This document shows, piece by piece, positions 8,118 through 17,073 of a stretch of DNA of 64,000 bases. Under the pieces are notes generated by a model that searched no databases, was not told where the DNA came from, and was given only the letters and a program-made list of their open reading frames with translations. Source of the stretch: Sphingobium nicotianae (GTDB lineage: Bacteria; Pseudomonadota; Alphaproteobacteria; Sphingomonadales; Sphingomonadaceae); contig NZ_JAHGAW010000006.1 of the NCBI RefSeq assembly GCF_018603885.1, positions 186,001 to 250,000 on the forward strand. Reading direction: 5' to 3'. The translations under genes were made by a program, and so were the position numbers. Within the stretch, counting starts at the first letter, position 1; each line of letters starts with the position of its first letter.

Positions 8118-8199
8118 GTCACCCCAGCGAAAGCTGGGGTCTCGTGAGTTGAAGGCCAGACCTCGCCTGCCTGGGACCCCAGCTTTCGCTGGGGTGACG
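8118..8199. repeat. REP-like paired palindrome between convergent genes
   Basis: Inverted copies of CGTCACCCCAGCGAAAGCTGGGG flank a 30-base spacer, filling the space between the convergent dioxygenase and NTF2-like genes. A role as bidirectional terminator is likely from position; neither side shows a long T-run. Confidence 0.75.
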
Positions 8200-8200
8200 A

Positions 8201-8584
8201 TTAGGGCAGACGCCGGAACCGCGCCGATCTGATTCGCGTGAACTTGCCGTCCGCAAGGTTATAGAGGGCGAAGTTGATGCTCTGCCGTCGCTCGCCCTTC
8301 GTGAGCGGGCCGGTCGGAAAGTCCGGCCAGTCCGCGAGCGGCACGAGAGTCGTGCGGATTTCCGCGGCGACCATGTCCTCGCCCCCGACGAAGCTCAACA
8401 GGTCGACCTGTTCGTCGATCCGCGCTCTCACGCCGCGGTAGAAATCGAGAATGGCGGCGCGTCCGCTCAGCGTTGCCGCCTGCCCGAAGAACTCGACATC
8501 GTCCGCATAATAAGCGCCGAAACCCTCGAAATCGCAGCGGTTGAACGCATCGAGATAGGCTTGGAACCAGCCGCGGTCGGTCAT
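8201..8584 (-). CDS. NTF2/SnoaL-like small enzyme, PDF-motif subgroup
   Basis: A 127-residue NTF2-fold protein closely patterned on those at 893 and 14897: AFNRCDFEGFGAYYADDV, AAILDFYRGVRARIDEQ, then ADWPDF-x4-GPLTKGE and a C-terminal DGKFTRIRSARFR. It lies downstream of the MFS importer in one leftward unit, their stop and start overlapping as TGATG. Coupling to an importer suggests that it acts on the imported compound early. The catalytic residues of this subgroup are not known to me; the conserved Asp, Trp, Arg and Lys positions are the ones to test. Confidence 0.85.
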   Translation of the reverse strand: MTDRGWFQAYLDAFNRCDFEGFGAYYADDVEFFGQAATLSGRAAILDFYRGVRARIDEQVDLLSFVGGEDMVAAEIRTTLVPLADWPDFPTGPLTKGERRQSINFALYNLADGKFTRIRSARFRRLP

Positions 8585-9936
8585 CAGGCGGTGACTGGCT
8601 GCGCGGTTCCGTCCCGGCGGTCGGCGCGGACCGCGGCCAGCAGGAACATGAGCAGCGCCACGCCGAGCGGCAGTGCGGCCGCCAGCGCCAGCGTCAGCTG
8701 CAGCGAGAAATGCTGCGCCAGCGCGAAGCCGCCCGCGATCGGCGCGACCACGCCGCCGATGCGCCCGGCGCCGCCGGCCCAGCCCAGCGCGGTCGATCGC
8801 ATGCGCGGCGGATAGACCTGCGTGATCAGCGTGTTGAGGCCCGCTTGGCCGCCCGTCTGGAAGAAGCTCCAGGCGATCACCAGCGGCAGGAAGCCGGCCG
8901 AGTGGAACGGCACCCAGGCGAGCATGTTGAGGCAGGCGGCGAGCACCACATAGAAGCCCGAGAGCAACAGCGCCGGCCGCATCCGGTCCATCATCCAGCC
9001 GATGACCAATGTGCCGCCGACACCGCCGAGATAGCCGATCATGGCGGTGACGGCGAACTGCTGGATGGGGATGCCGGCCATTTCCTGGAAGAAGCTCGGC
9101 AGCCAGGCGCTGAGCAGGGCGGTGTTGGTCATGCTGAGCGTGCAGGCGGCCCAGATGAGCGTCGTCATGGCGAGCCGGCCCTCGGAGAAGATGTCGGTCA
9201 GCTTCGCCTTGCGCCCCTTTGTGTCGCCGGTGCCGAGCACGAACAGCTCGTCGCCATTGAGCGTGGCCGCCGGATCGAGACGGCGCACGGTGCGCGCGAT
9301 GCCCACATCGGACGGATTGCGTTCGGCCCGGAACTTGAGCGACTCCGGCACGAACAGCACGAGCAGGGGCACGCAGAGCAGCGGCACACCCCCGCCGATC
9401 CAGAAACCGCTCTGCCAGCCATAGGCGTCGAGCAGCCAGGCCGCGACGATCCCGCTCGCCGCGCTGCCGGTCGAGAAGCCGGCGAGCGCGACCGCCACCA
9501 GCATTGAGCGGCGCCTGATCGGCGTCAGCTCGGAGATGAGTGCCATTGCCATGGGCAGGCCGGCGGCCATGAACACGCCCGCCACGCCGCGCATGATCGC
9601 GAGCTGCTGCAGGCTTGCGGCGTGGGCGGAGACGAGCGTGATCGTGCCGAAGACCAGACAGGAGAAGATCAGCATGAAGCGCCGGCCGAAGCGGTCGGCG
9701 AGCGGGCTCATCGTGAAGGCGCCGACGGCGAGGCCGATCTGCTGATAGACGAAGACCGGCGTCATGGCCTTGGCTGTCGTGCCGAAATCCTGCGCGATCG
9801 CGGGGGCGATCTTGCCGATCATAAAGATGTCGAACCCGTCGATGAAGCAGATCAGGATGCAGACGAGGAGCGCGACGCCCTGCGTCGATCCGATGCGGGT
9901 GCGGTCGATGAAGGCCTCAATGTCGAACCTGGTCAT
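8584..9936 (-). CDS. MFS importer, aromatic acid:H+ symporter type
   Basis: A 450-residue, 12-helix transporter. ATG 9936 follows GAGGAGG and is preferred over an upstream in-frame start. The DGFD motif in the first helix (ICFIDGFDIFMIG) is the hallmark of the AAHS family (PcaK, BenK, VanK), and the loop motif SPLADRFGRR follows helix 2. It should import an aromatic acid or a lignin-derived phenolic across the inner membrane with protons. Operator copy 3 lies 65 bases upstream of its start. The gene is co-transcribed with the NTF2-like gene at 8201. Confidence 0.9.
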   Translation of the reverse strand: MTRFDIEAFIDRTRIGSTQGVALLVCILICFIDGFDIFMIGKIAPAIAQDFGTTAKAMTPVFVYQQIGLAVGAFTMSPLADRFGRRFMLIFSCLVFGTITLVSAHAASLQQLAIMRGVAGVFMAAGLPMAMALISELTPIRRRSMLVAVALAGFSTGSAASGIVAAWLLDAYGWQSGFWIGGGVPLLCVPLLVLFVPESLKFRAERNPSDVGIARTVRRLDPAATLNGDELFVLGTGDTKGRKAKLTDIFSEGRLAMTTLIWAACTLSMTNTALLSAWLPSFFQEMAGIPIQQFAVTAMIGYLGGVGGTLVIGWMMDRMRPALLLSGFYVVLAACLNMLAWVPFHSAGFLPLVIAWSFFQTGGQAGLNTLITQVYPPRMRSTALGWAGGAGRIGGVVAPIAGGFALAQHFSLQLTLALAAALPLGVALLMFLLAAVRADRRDGTAQPVTA

Positions 9937-10000
9937 GAAAAGCCTCCTCGTGCGCCCGGTTTGCCCGGACTGGTTGTCGCCGCGCACTCAATCATGAGGT

Positions 10001-10016
10001 TGTTGGGGAATCAACA
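10001..10016. promoter_or_regulatory. Candidate MarR operator, copy 3
   Basis: On the minus strand this reads TGTTGATTCCCCAACA, with longer perfect arms TTGTTG/CAACAA over 10000-10017. It lies just upstream of the MFS importer unit. It shares the invariant TTGATT block with copies 1, 2 and 4. Confidence 0.65.
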
Positions 10017-10032
10017 AGGATGTGGGGGCCTC

Positions 10033-10070
10033 CTCTTTCACCCCTCCCTTTCAAGGGAGGGGTGAAAGAG
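10033..10070. repeat. Perfect 18-bp-arm hairpin
   Basis: CTCTTTCACCCCTCCCTT is followed after two bases by its exact reverse complement. It lies between the importer promoter and the RNA helicase, where it could insulate the two. It belongs to the same CCCCTCC/GGAGGGG sequence class as the composite elements at 4565 and 29061. Confidence 0.8.
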
Positions 10071-10209
10071 GGAAGGATTGCGCTTGTTGCTGTCTGATCA
10101 AGACACGCCCATTGAACAATTGCGCCGGGACGCGTATCGCGCGCCATCACCGGGCGAATGACGCCCGACACGCGGTCGAGAGGGACCGCCCAGCACATAA
10201 GCAGAGATT

Positions 10210-12006
10210 ATGACCTTCCAAAGCCTTCCCACGCTTCTGTCCGAAGCGCTCGCCGCCCGTGGCTATGACGCCCCGACGCCGGTCCAGGCCGCCGTCCTCG
10301 AATCCGAGGCGCATGGCCGCGATCTCATCGTCTCGGCGCAGACCGGCTCCGGCAAGACCGTCGCCTTCGGCCTCGCCATGGCCGCGCAAGTGCTGGACGA
10401 GAGCGGCCGGGTCCGCCCTGCGCAGGCTCCGCTGGCGCTGATCATCGCACCGACACGCGAACTCGCCCTGCAGGTGAGCCGCGAACTGGCCTGGCTCTAT
10501 GGTGGCACCGGCGCGCATGTCGTGACCTGCGTCGGCGGCATGGACGCCAGCAAGGAGCGGCGGGCGCTCAATCATGGCGCGCATATCGTCGTCGGCACGC
10601 CCGGCCGCCTGCGCGATCATCTGGAGCGCGGCGCGCTGGACTTGCATGTATTGGCCGTCGCAATCCTCGATGAGGCCGACGAGATGCTCGACATGGGGTT
10701 CCGCGAAGATCTCGAGGAAATTCTCGACGCCACCCCGCACGAGCGGCGCACCTTGCTGTTCTCCGCGACCATGCCGCAGTCGATCGTCGCGCTGGCCCGC
10801 CGTTACCAGAATAATGCCCTGCGCATCTCTACGGTCGAGACCGATCGCGGCCATGGCGACATCGCTTATCAGGCGATGGCCATCGCGCCGGCCGACATCG
10901 AGCATGCCGTCGTCAATCTGCTGCGTTTCCACGAGGCGGAGACGGCGATGCTGTTCTGCGCCACGCGCGACAATGTCCGCCATCTTCACGCCAGCCTGAC
11001 CGAGCGCGGTTTCGCTGTCGTCGCGCTCTCGGGCGAGCATAGCCAGAATGAACGCAATCAGGCCTTGCAGGCGCTGCGCGACCGGCGCGCACGGGTCTGC
11101 GTCGCCACCGACGTCGCGGCGCGCGGCATCGATCTGCCCAGCCTCAGCCTGGTCGTCCATGTCGAGATTCCGCGCGATGCCGAGACGCTCCAGCATCGCT
11201 CCGGCCGCACCGGCCGGGCGGGGAAGAAGGGCACGGCCGTGCTGCTGGTGCCCTATCCGCGCCGCAAGCGGGTGGAATCGATGCTGCGCGGCGCGCGCAT
11301 CCCCGCCGAATGGATGCCGCCGCCCTCGGCAGAGGATATCCGCCGCGCTGACGGCGAGCGCATGCTCTCCGCTTTGCTCGCCCCCCTGGAATTTGACGAG
11401 CAAGATCGTGCGCTCGCCGCCAAGGTCATGGCCGAGCGCAGCCCGGAGGACATCGCCGCCGCGCTCGTTCATGCGCACCGCGCGCGCCTGCCCGCGCCTG
11501 AGGATCTCCTCGGCAGCGAAGCCGCGCAGGAGCAGCGGGGACCGCGTCCCGGCTTCGAGGGGAGCGTCTGGTTCCGCATGAACATCGGCCGCAACCAGAA
11601 TGCCGATCCGCGTTGGATTCTGCCTTTGCTGTGCCGGCGCGGCCATGTCAGCCGGGGCGATATCGGCGCGATCCGCCTGGCCGCCAACGAATCGATGTTC
11701 GAGGTGGCGCGCGACGCAGCCGATCGCTTCCTCCAGGCGGTGCGCCGCACGGCGGAGGATGAGGATGATGGCGTCCTGATCATTCCGTTCGAAGGCGCCC
11801 CGCGCGACGAGGCCAAGCAGAACCGGCGCGACAATGCGCGGCGCGGCCCCAACATGCCCAAGCCCTATCGCCAGCCCGAGGCCCGGCCCAAGCTGGAAGC
11901 GCGCCCCGGCGCCAAGCCCGCCGACCGGCCCAAGCCCGGTCCCAAGGGGGCGATCAAGCACAAGGGGGCCTGGAAGAAAGGCCCGAACAAGGCGCCGCGG
12001 GGCTGA
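10210..12006 (+). CDS. DEAD-box ATP-dependent RNA helicase
   Basis: A 598-residue helicase with all core motifs: TPVQ (Q motif), AQTGSGKT (I), PTRELA (Ia), DEAD (II), SAT (III), [10 protein letters not shown] (V) and [10 protein letters not shown] (VI). After the core, about residues 455-515 ([16 protein letters not shown] onward) resemble the DbpA-type RNA-binding domain found in DeaD/CsdA and DbpA. A basic, Pro- and Lys-rich tail ends the protein. It should remodel structured RNA, probably during ribosome assembly. It is a conserved housekeeping gene within an otherwise catabolic region, has no candidate operator, and is followed after two bases by the YaiI-type gene. Confidence 0.95.
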   Translation: MTFQSLPTLLSEALAARGYDAPTPVQAAVLESEAHGRDLIVSAQTGSGKTVAFGLAMAAQVLDESGRVRPAQAPLALIIAPTRELALQVSRELAWLYGGTGAHVVTCVGGMDASKERRALNHGAHIVVGTPGRLRDHLERGALDLHVLAVAILDEADEMLDMGFREDLEEILDATPHERRTLLFSATMPQSIVALARRYQNNALRISTVETDRGHGDIAYQAMAIAPADIEHAVVNLLRFHEAETAMLFCATRDNVRHLHASLTERGFAVVALSGEHSQNERNQALQALRDRRARVCVATDVAARGIDLPSLSLVVHVEIPRDAETLQHRSGRTGRAGKKGTAVLLVPYPRRKRVESMLRGARIPAEWMPPPSAEDIRRADGERMLSALLAPLEFDEQDRALAAKVMAERSPEDIAAALVHAHRARLPAPEDLLGSEAAQEQRGPRPGFEGSVWFRMNIGRNQNADPRWILPLLCRRGHVSRGDIGAIRLAANESMFEVARDAADRFLQAVRRTAEDEDDGVLIIPFEGAPRDEAKQNRRDNARRGPNMPKPYRQPEARPKLEARPGAKPADRPKPGPKGAIKHKGAWKKGPNKAPRG

Positions 12007-12008
12007 CG

Positions 12009-12467
12009 ATGATCCGCATCCTCGTCGATGCCGATGCCTGCCCGGTGAAGGAGGAGATCTACAAGGTCGCCTTCCGGCACGAGGTGCCGGTCACGATCGT
12101 CAGCAACAGCCCGATCCGCGTGCCCGCGCATCCGCTGATCGACCGGGTGGTGGTGAGCGACGGCTTCGATGCGGCGGATGACTGGATCGCGGAGCGCTGT
12201 GAGCCGGGCATGGTCTGCGTCACGGCCGACATCCTGCTTGCGGATCGCTGCCTCAAGGCCGGGGCATTCGTCCTCGCGCCCAACGGCAAGCCGTTCACGA
12301 CCAGCTCGATCGGGAGCGCCGTCGCGACGCGCGCGATCATGGCGGACCTGCGCGCGGGCGCGGTGGGCGATCCGATTGGCGGGCCGCCGCCCTTCAGCAA
12401 GACCGACCGCTCGCGCTTCCTTTCCGCGCTCGATGAAATGCTCGTGCGATTGAAGCGGGGGCGGTAA
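12009..12467 (+). CDS. YaiI/YqxD family (DUF188) protein
   Basis: A 152-residue protein of the YaiI/YqxD family. It begins [18 protein letters not shown], the family signature with acidic residues typical of PIN-like nuclease folds, and later carries [16 protein letters not shown] and a [12 protein letters not shown] segment. The biochemical function is not established. It starts two bases after the helicase stop, so the two are probably co-expressed. Confidence 0.93.
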   Translation: MIRILVDADACPVKEEIYKVAFRHEVPVTIVSNSPIRVPAHPLIDRVVVSDGFDAADDWIAERCEPGMVCVTADILLADRCLKAGAFVLAPNGKPFTTSSIGSAVATRAIMADLRAGAVGDPIGGPPPFSKTDRSRFLSALDEMLVRLKRGR

Positions 12468-12475
12468 GAGAGCGC

Positions 12476-12655
12476 ATGGCAGAGAAATTCGAACGACATC
12501 GCCAACCCTGGACGCCGGCGGAAATCCAGAAGCTTCACACGCTCGCCAAGAAAGGCATGGCGCTCAAGGCCATCGCCAAGGCGCTCACCCGCAGCGAGGA
12601 ATCGGTCAAGGACCGCGCCAAGAACGACGGGCTCAGCATCGCGAAGCTGCGGTAG
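12476..12655 (+). CDS. Small helix-turn-helix protein
   Basis: A 59-residue basic protein starting nine bases after the YaiI-type gene. The sequence PWTPAEIQKLHTLAKKGM followed by LKAIAKALTRSEESVKDRAK looks like a SANT/Myb-like or homeodomain-like helix-turn-helix. I do not recognise a named family. Codon use and tight spacing support a real gene. The stop codon TAG begins the inverted repeat at 12653. Confidence 0.75.
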   Translation: MAEKFERHRQPWTPAEIQKLHTLAKKGMALKAIAKALTRSEESVKDRAKNDGLSIAKLR

Positions 12656-12716
12656 AGTCTGTCCTGTTTAGACTGAACCGGCATGTGTTTCTGCTTTTTA
12701 CACAGGACAAGCTCTA
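12653..12716. repeat. Inverted repeat at gene end
   Basis: Arms TAGAGtcTGTCCTGT and ACAGGACAagCTCTA, 15 bases each with a two-base mismatch, frame a 34-base loop. The left arm contains the stop codon of the small HTH gene. It probably acts as a transcript end structure. Confidence 0.65.
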
Positions 12717-12762
12717 GGTAGCGGCCTCATCTTGGCCCTCCGCACTTTCTGACTTGTCCCTT

Positions 12763-12844
12763 CGTCATCCCCGCGAAAGCGGGGATCCAGGATCCGGCCG
12801 AACGCCCGCTGCGCCCCTGGATTCCCGCTTTCGCGGGGACGACG
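12763..12844. repeat. REP-like paired palindrome
   Basis: CGTCATCCCCGCGAAAGCGGGGATCC and a facing near copy ending TCGCGGGGACGACG. Same family as the units at 276, 3973 and 8118. Confidence 0.75.
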
Positions 12845-13252
12845 AGGGCTGCTGGGAGAGGTGTGGGTTCAAGGGTGGCGCGGACCTCACTCAAAGGACC
12901 GACCCGCGAAGCGGAAGGGTGGGGATCCCTGTCCTACAAAACCCCGTCAATGCTATGGAAATGCACGAGGTTCCAATACCTCCCGCTCTTTGGCCCCGTC
13001 AAAAATCCCTAAAATCAGATAGTTCCGTTCGACCCGAGCCGAACTTTCGCGCATTCCCATATGCGATACGTGCGACCTTCGTGATGTTTCGCCCGAAACC
13101 CGTGGAAAAGCGCCATTTCTCGCGCTCAAAACCTCACACGTCGGCCTCCGGTCAGCGGGTTCGAGTGAGCTTCGGAGGGTGGAACTGCTCTCGAACCGTC
13201 GAACGGCATCCAATTCCGGGGTCGGCCCGCGAGTCGTCGCGCCAATCGTCAT
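12845..13252. other. Intergenic stretch without a convincing gene
   Basis: Between the repeat and the end of the leftward GMC gene I see only short overlapping frames with atypical codon use. No operator palindrome, tRNA or clear terminator was found. Confidence 0.5.
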
Positions 13253-14896
13253 TCAGGCTATCGCCAGCCCGTTGTCCTGCTTGATCATGTCGGCCGCCTT
13301 CTCGCCGATCATGATGCAGGCAGCGTTGGTGTTGCCACCGACGATGCGCGGCATGATCGCCGCATCCGCCACGCGCAGGCCCTTGAGGCCGTGGACGCGC
13401 AGGCGCGGGTCGACGACGGCCATGGGGTCGCCTGTGCTGCCCATGGCGCAGGTGCCGACCGGGTGCAGTGCGGTGTTGCAGGCGGTGCGCACCCAGGCGT
13501 CGATCTCGTCCGGCGTCTGCACGTCCGCGCCCGGCATGACTTCGGCGCCGAGCACTTCGGCAAGCGGCGAGGTCGCGAAGATCTCGCGCAGTTGCGGGAT
13601 GAGGCGGCGGAAGAAGGCGCGGTCATTCTCGGTCGAGAGCACGTTGGAGAGAATGCGCGGCTTGTCGGCGGGATCGGCCGAGCGCAACTTGACCCAGCCG
13701 CGCCCCTCGGGCCGCAGCAGCACGCAGGCCATCGCGACCACGTCCGGCTTTGGCTTGCGCCAGCCCGGGAACCAGGTCTGCGCGCCGATCATCGTCGGCT
13801 GGAACAGGCATTGCGCATCGGGCCGCTCCAGCTCGGGCCGAGTCTTGAGGAAGCCGTTGGCGGTGACCGGCATGTCGCCGATCATGCCGCCGCGGGTGAG
13901 CAGCCAGTGCAGCGCGGAGAGCGCCGCGCGGTCGAGCCGCAGCGCGTTGGTCAGCGTCACCTCGCGCGCGGCATTGAGCACCATCGCGACCGAGGGATGA
14001 TCCTGCAAGTTCATGCCGACGCCGGGCAGATCGTGGACCGTCTCGATGCCATGGCTCGCCAGCTCGTCGGCCGCGCCGATGCCGGAGAGATTCAGGATCT
14101 GCGGCGAGTTATAGGCACCGCCCGAGACGATGATTTCCTGATTGGCGGCGACGCGGCGCATCTGGCCCGAGGCATCGCGGAACTGCACGGCGACCGCGCG
14201 GCCCTTCTCGATCTCGATCCTGGTGACCAGCGCGCCGGTCTCGACCTTGAGGTTGGGCCGGCTCATCGCGGGGATGAGGAAGCGCGCCGCGGTGCTGCCG
14301 CGCGTGCCATTGTGGATGGTGAGGGGCGGCGGCCCCCAGCCTTCCAGGCCGCCACCGTCCCTGGCGCTGTGGAAGGTGTCGCGCTCCTCATAGCCGAGCT
14401 TTTCGACGGCGCTGATGAAGCGGCGGTAGAGGTCATTATCCTTGGGTTGCTGCTTGATCGAGAGCGGCCCGCCCTTGCCATGCCAGGGATCGGCGGGGCC
14501 CCAATGATTCTCCGACTTGCGGAAGTAAGGCAGCACGTCGTCATAGCTCCAGCCCTCGTTGCCGAGCTGGCGCCACTCATCGTAATCGCGGCTGTGGCCA
14601 CGGGCGTAGAGCATGCCGTTGATCATCGAGGAGCCGCCGAGCGCCTTGCCGCGCGGCTGGCGGATCTGCCGGTCGTTCGCGAAGGGCTCCGGCTCGCCCA
14701 TATAGCTCCAGTTGAACTTGGGATCGGCCATCACGAACGGGAACAGAATCGGCATGGCGAGGCGGATGCCGTTCTCGCGCTTCCCCGCCTCGAGCACGAG
14801 CACGTTGGCGTGCGGGTCTTCCGAGAGACGGGTGGCGATCACCGCGCCTGAAGAGCCGGAGCCGATAACGATGAAGTCGGGACTGGGTGAAGGCAC
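13253..14896 (-). CDS. GMC-family FAD-dependent alcohol oxidoreductase
   Basis: A 547-residue glucose-methanol-choline oxidoreductase. The N-terminal GSGSSGAVIATRL binds FAD; the two GMC signatures are PRGKALGGSSMINGML and GGAYNSPQILNLSGIG; catalytic His478 lies in LHPVGTCAMG, with Asn522 in GGNTNAA. It should oxidise a primary alcohol to an aldehyde. In SYK-6 the paired GMC enzymes PhcC and PhcD oxidise the side-chain alcohol of opposite enantiomers of a phenylcoumaran lignin dimer; this gene and the one at 15277 may be such a pair. The start is GTG 14896, directly after the stop of the NTF2-like gene, with AAGGA upstream. Confidence 0.92.
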   Translation of the reverse strand: MPSPSPDFIVIGSGSSGAVIATRLSEDPHANVLVLEAGKRENGIRLAMPILFPFVMADPKFNWSYMGEPEPFANDRQIRQPRGKALGGSSMINGMLYARGHSRDYDEWRQLGNEGWSYDDVLPYFRKSENHWGPADPWHGKGGPLSIKQQPKDNDLYRRFISAVEKLGYEERDTFHSARDGGGLEGWGPPPLTIHNGTRGSTAARFLIPAMSRPNLKVETGALVTRIEIEKGRAVAVQFRDASGQMRRVAANQEIIVSGGAYNSPQILNLSGIGAADELASHGIETVHDLPGVGMNLQDHPSVAMVLNAAREVTLTNALRLDRAALSALHWLLTRGGMIGDMPVTANGFLKTRPELERPDAQCLFQPTMIGAQTWFPGWRKPKPDVVAMACVLLRPEGRGWVKLRSADPADKPRILSNVLSTENDRAFFRRLIPQLREIFATSPLAEVLGAEVMPGADVQTPDEIDAWVRTACNTALHPVGTCAMGSTGDPMAVVDPRLRVHGLKGLRVADAAIMPRIVGGNTNAACIMIGEKAADMIKQDNGLAIA

Positions 14897-15280
14897 TTAG
14901 CTGAGATCCTTGAACCGGGCGGATTTGATGTGCGTAAACTTGCCGTCCTTGATCTTGTAGAAGACGATGCTTTCGATCGTGCGGACGTCGCCCTTCTTCG
15001 TGGGCCATATCTCGAAGTCCGGCCAGTCCTTGACGGTGGTGAAGACCGTGCGGTTGTGCATCGCCACGCCGTCCGGCGCGATGATGAGATCGAGAATCGT
15101 CAGTTCCTCGTCGATATGCGCCTTCACGCCGCGGTAAAAGTCGGCGATCGCCGTGCGGCCGATGATGCGCTTGCGGTCACCCAGGTTAAAGTCGACATCG
15201 TCAGCATAGAAGCTGGAGAAACCGTCGAAATCGTTGCGGTTGAAGCAGTCGATATAGCGCTCGAAATCCTCGCGGGTCAT
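14897..15280 (-). CDS. NTF2/SnoaL-like small enzyme, PDF-motif subgroup
   Basis: A 127-residue NTF2-fold protein with CFNRNDFDGFSSFYADDVDF, AIADFYRGVKAHIDEE, KDWPDF-x4-PTKKGD and a C-terminal DGKFTHIKSARFKDLS. It is sandwiched between two GMC oxidoreductase genes in one leftward unit. Its start overlaps the upstream GMC stop as ATGA, and its stop abuts the downstream GTG start. This tight coupling suggests that it handles the product of GMC oxidation, for instance by retro-aldol-type deformylation. That is inference; the fold and subgroup membership are clear. Confidence 0.87.
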   Translation of the reverse strand: MTREDFERYIDCFNRNDFDGFSSFYADDVDFNLGDRKRIIGRTAIADFYRGVKAHIDEELTILDLIIAPDGVAMHNRTVFTTVKDWPDFEIWPTKKGDVRTIESIVFYKIKDGKFTHIKSARFKDLS

Positions 15281-16902
15281 GCGGTTCTCTCCTTCCGTGG
15301 CGGCAGCTCGGCGGCGGGGAGCACCTTGCCCTTGATGATGTCCGCCGCCTTCTCCGCGATCATGATCGTCGGGGCGTTGATGTTGCCGCCGGTCTCGTCC
15401 GGCATGACCGAGGCGTCGATGACGCGCAGGCCCTCCATGCCGATGACGCGCAGCTGCGCGTCGACGACGGCCATCGGCCCCGCGCCCATACGGCAGGTGC
15501 CGAGCGGGTGCGAGGTGGTGGTGCCGGTCTCGCGGATATGCGCGTCGAGCGCCTCGTCGCTGGCGGCACCGGCGCCGGGGCTGATCTCCGGGCCAGTGAT
15601 CTCGGCCTGCGGCGAGGTCGCGTAGATCTTCCGCGCGATGCGGATCCCGGCGCGGGCGGTGGCGAAGTCGGTCGGGGCACTGAACAGGTTGAGGCTGATG
15701 CCGATATGGTCCTCGGCCCGCGGGCTCTTGAGGAAGACCCGGCCGCGGCTCTCGGGGTGCAGCAGGATCACGTCGGCGGTGAACTTGTGCTGCGGCGCCT
15801 TCCTGATGCCGGGGAACCAGAGATGCGCGTCCAGCGTCACCGGATTGCACCAGAGCTGGATGTCCGGCTGGGCGAGGCGCGGATCGGTGCGCAGCACGGG
15901 ATTGGCGCTGTTGACCTGGCGCGCGAAGGGGCCTTTGCCGGTGAAATACCAGCGCAGCACCGAGAGCGTCGCGCGGTCGAAGCGCAGCTCGTTGACGAAG
16001 GTCACCGGCTGGGCCTCGAACAGCAAAGGCACGCGCGGATGCTCGGAGAGGTTCTGGCCGACCCCGGGCAGGTCGTGGACAATCGCAATGCCTTGCTCGC
16101 GCAGCTCGTCGGCCGGTCCGATGCCGGAGAGCATCAGCAGTTGCGGCGAGTTGTAGGCGCCACCGGAGAGGATGACCTCGCGGCCGGCCCTCGCGGTGAC
16201 GAGCTGGCCTTCGCGCCGATACTCGACACCGACCGCGCGCTTGCCTTCAGTCAGCACGCGCTGGGTCATCGCGCCAGTGACCACCCTCAGATTGGGCCGG
16301 CTCATCACCGGCTTCAGATAGGCCTCATAGGTGGAGGCGCGGCGGCCGTTGCGGTCGATGGTCAGCTCGACCTTGCCGACGCCTTCCTCGTCGCCGCCGT
16401 GAATATCGTCAGTTAGCTTATGGCCCGCCGCCTTGGCCGCTGCCATCAGCTCGTCGTGGAGCAGCCACTTGGTCGCGTTGGGCGTGACGCTGAGCGGGCC
16501 CGAGCCACCATGCAGGTCGCTCTCCCCGCGCCAGCTCGTCTCCATCTTGCGGAAGTAGGGGAGCACGTCGGCATAGCTCCAGCCGGTGCAGCCCATCTGC
16601 GCCCAGCGGTCGAAATCCGCGCTATGGCCGCGCATGAAGACCATGCCGTTGATCGAGGAGGATCCGCCGAGCAGCCGGCCGCGCGGCAGGATGAGCTTGC
16701 GGCCGTTCATGTGCGGCTCGGGCTCGGTCCAGTAGGGCCATGTGATCTCCGGGCGCCGCAACGCCTTCAGGAAGCCGAGCGGCATGCGGATGAGCCAGTT
16801 GTCCGCGCTTCCGCCTGCCTCCAGCAGGAGCACCCGCACGGCCGGATCCTCGGTGAGGCGCGCGGCGAGTACGGCGCCGGCGGAGCCCGCGCCCACGATC
16901 AC
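15277..16902 (-). CDS. GMC-family FAD-dependent alcohol oxidoreductase
   Basis: A second GMC oxidoreductase of at least 541 residues, with VGAGSAGAVLAARL, signature 1 around PRGRLLGGSSSINGM, signature 2 GGAYNSPQLLMLSGIG, catalytic His465 in SHPLGTCRMG and Asn507 in GGNINAP. The coordinate uses GTG 16902, but this would cut the first Rossmann strand, since codons for PYDYVIV precede it. An in-frame CTG at 16938 sits five bases after GGGAGAG and would restore the strand; no ATG, GTG or TTG lies upstream in frame before a stop. The gene heads the leftward unit and faces the aldehyde dehydrogenase at 17074 across operator copy 4. Confidence 0.9.
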   Translation of the reverse strand: MIVGAGSAGAVLAARLTEDPAVRVLLLEAGGSADNWLIRMPLGFLKALRRPEITWPYWTEPEPHMNGRKLILPRGRLLGGSSSINGMVFMRGHSADFDRWAQMGCTGWSYADVLPYFRKMETSWRGESDLHGGSGPLSVTPNATKWLLHDELMAAAKAAGHKLTDDIHGGDEEGVGKVELTIDRNGRRASTYEAYLKPVMSRPNLRVVTGAMTQRVLTEGKRAVGVEYRREGQLVTARAGREVILSGGAYNSPQLLMLSGIGPADELREQGIAIVHDLPGVGQNLSEHPRVPLLFEAQPVTFVNELRFDRATLSVLRWYFTGKGPFARQVNSANPVLRTDPRLAQPDIQLWCNPVTLDAHLWFPGIRKAPQHKFTADVILLHPESRGRVFLKSPRAEDHIGISLNLFSAPTDFATARAGIRIARKIYATSPQAEITGPEISPGAGAASDEALDAHIRETGTTTSHPLGTCRMGAGPMAVVDAQLRVIGMEGLRVIDASVMPDETGGNINAPTIMIAEKAADIIKGKVLPAAELPPRKERTA

Positions 16903-17006
16903 ATAATCATATGGCTCGGCGGGCGTTTGGGCGGACAGGGGCTCTCTCCCGTTGACTTTGTCGCGCCGGTCTTGGCGCTCGCTCGATCCTGCTGTTATTG
17001 AGGAGA

Positions 17007-17022
17007 TCGTGACGAATCAACA
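17007..17022. promoter_or_regulatory. Candidate MarR operator, copy 4
   Basis: On the minus strand it reads TGTTGATTCGTCACGA. The left arm is perfect and the right arm matches TCA plus the final A. It sits in the divergent region between the GMC unit and the rightward aldehyde dehydrogenase-MarR unit, so one site could control both. Confidence 0.55.
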
Positions 17023-17073
17023 ACTGTCGGTTGCCACGATGGCCGGACCGACGATGGAAAGGATGCCAGCGCC

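Noticed and set aside
10147..11961. 604-codon minus-strand frame opposite the RNA helicase
   Set aside because: All helicase motifs are on the plus strand.
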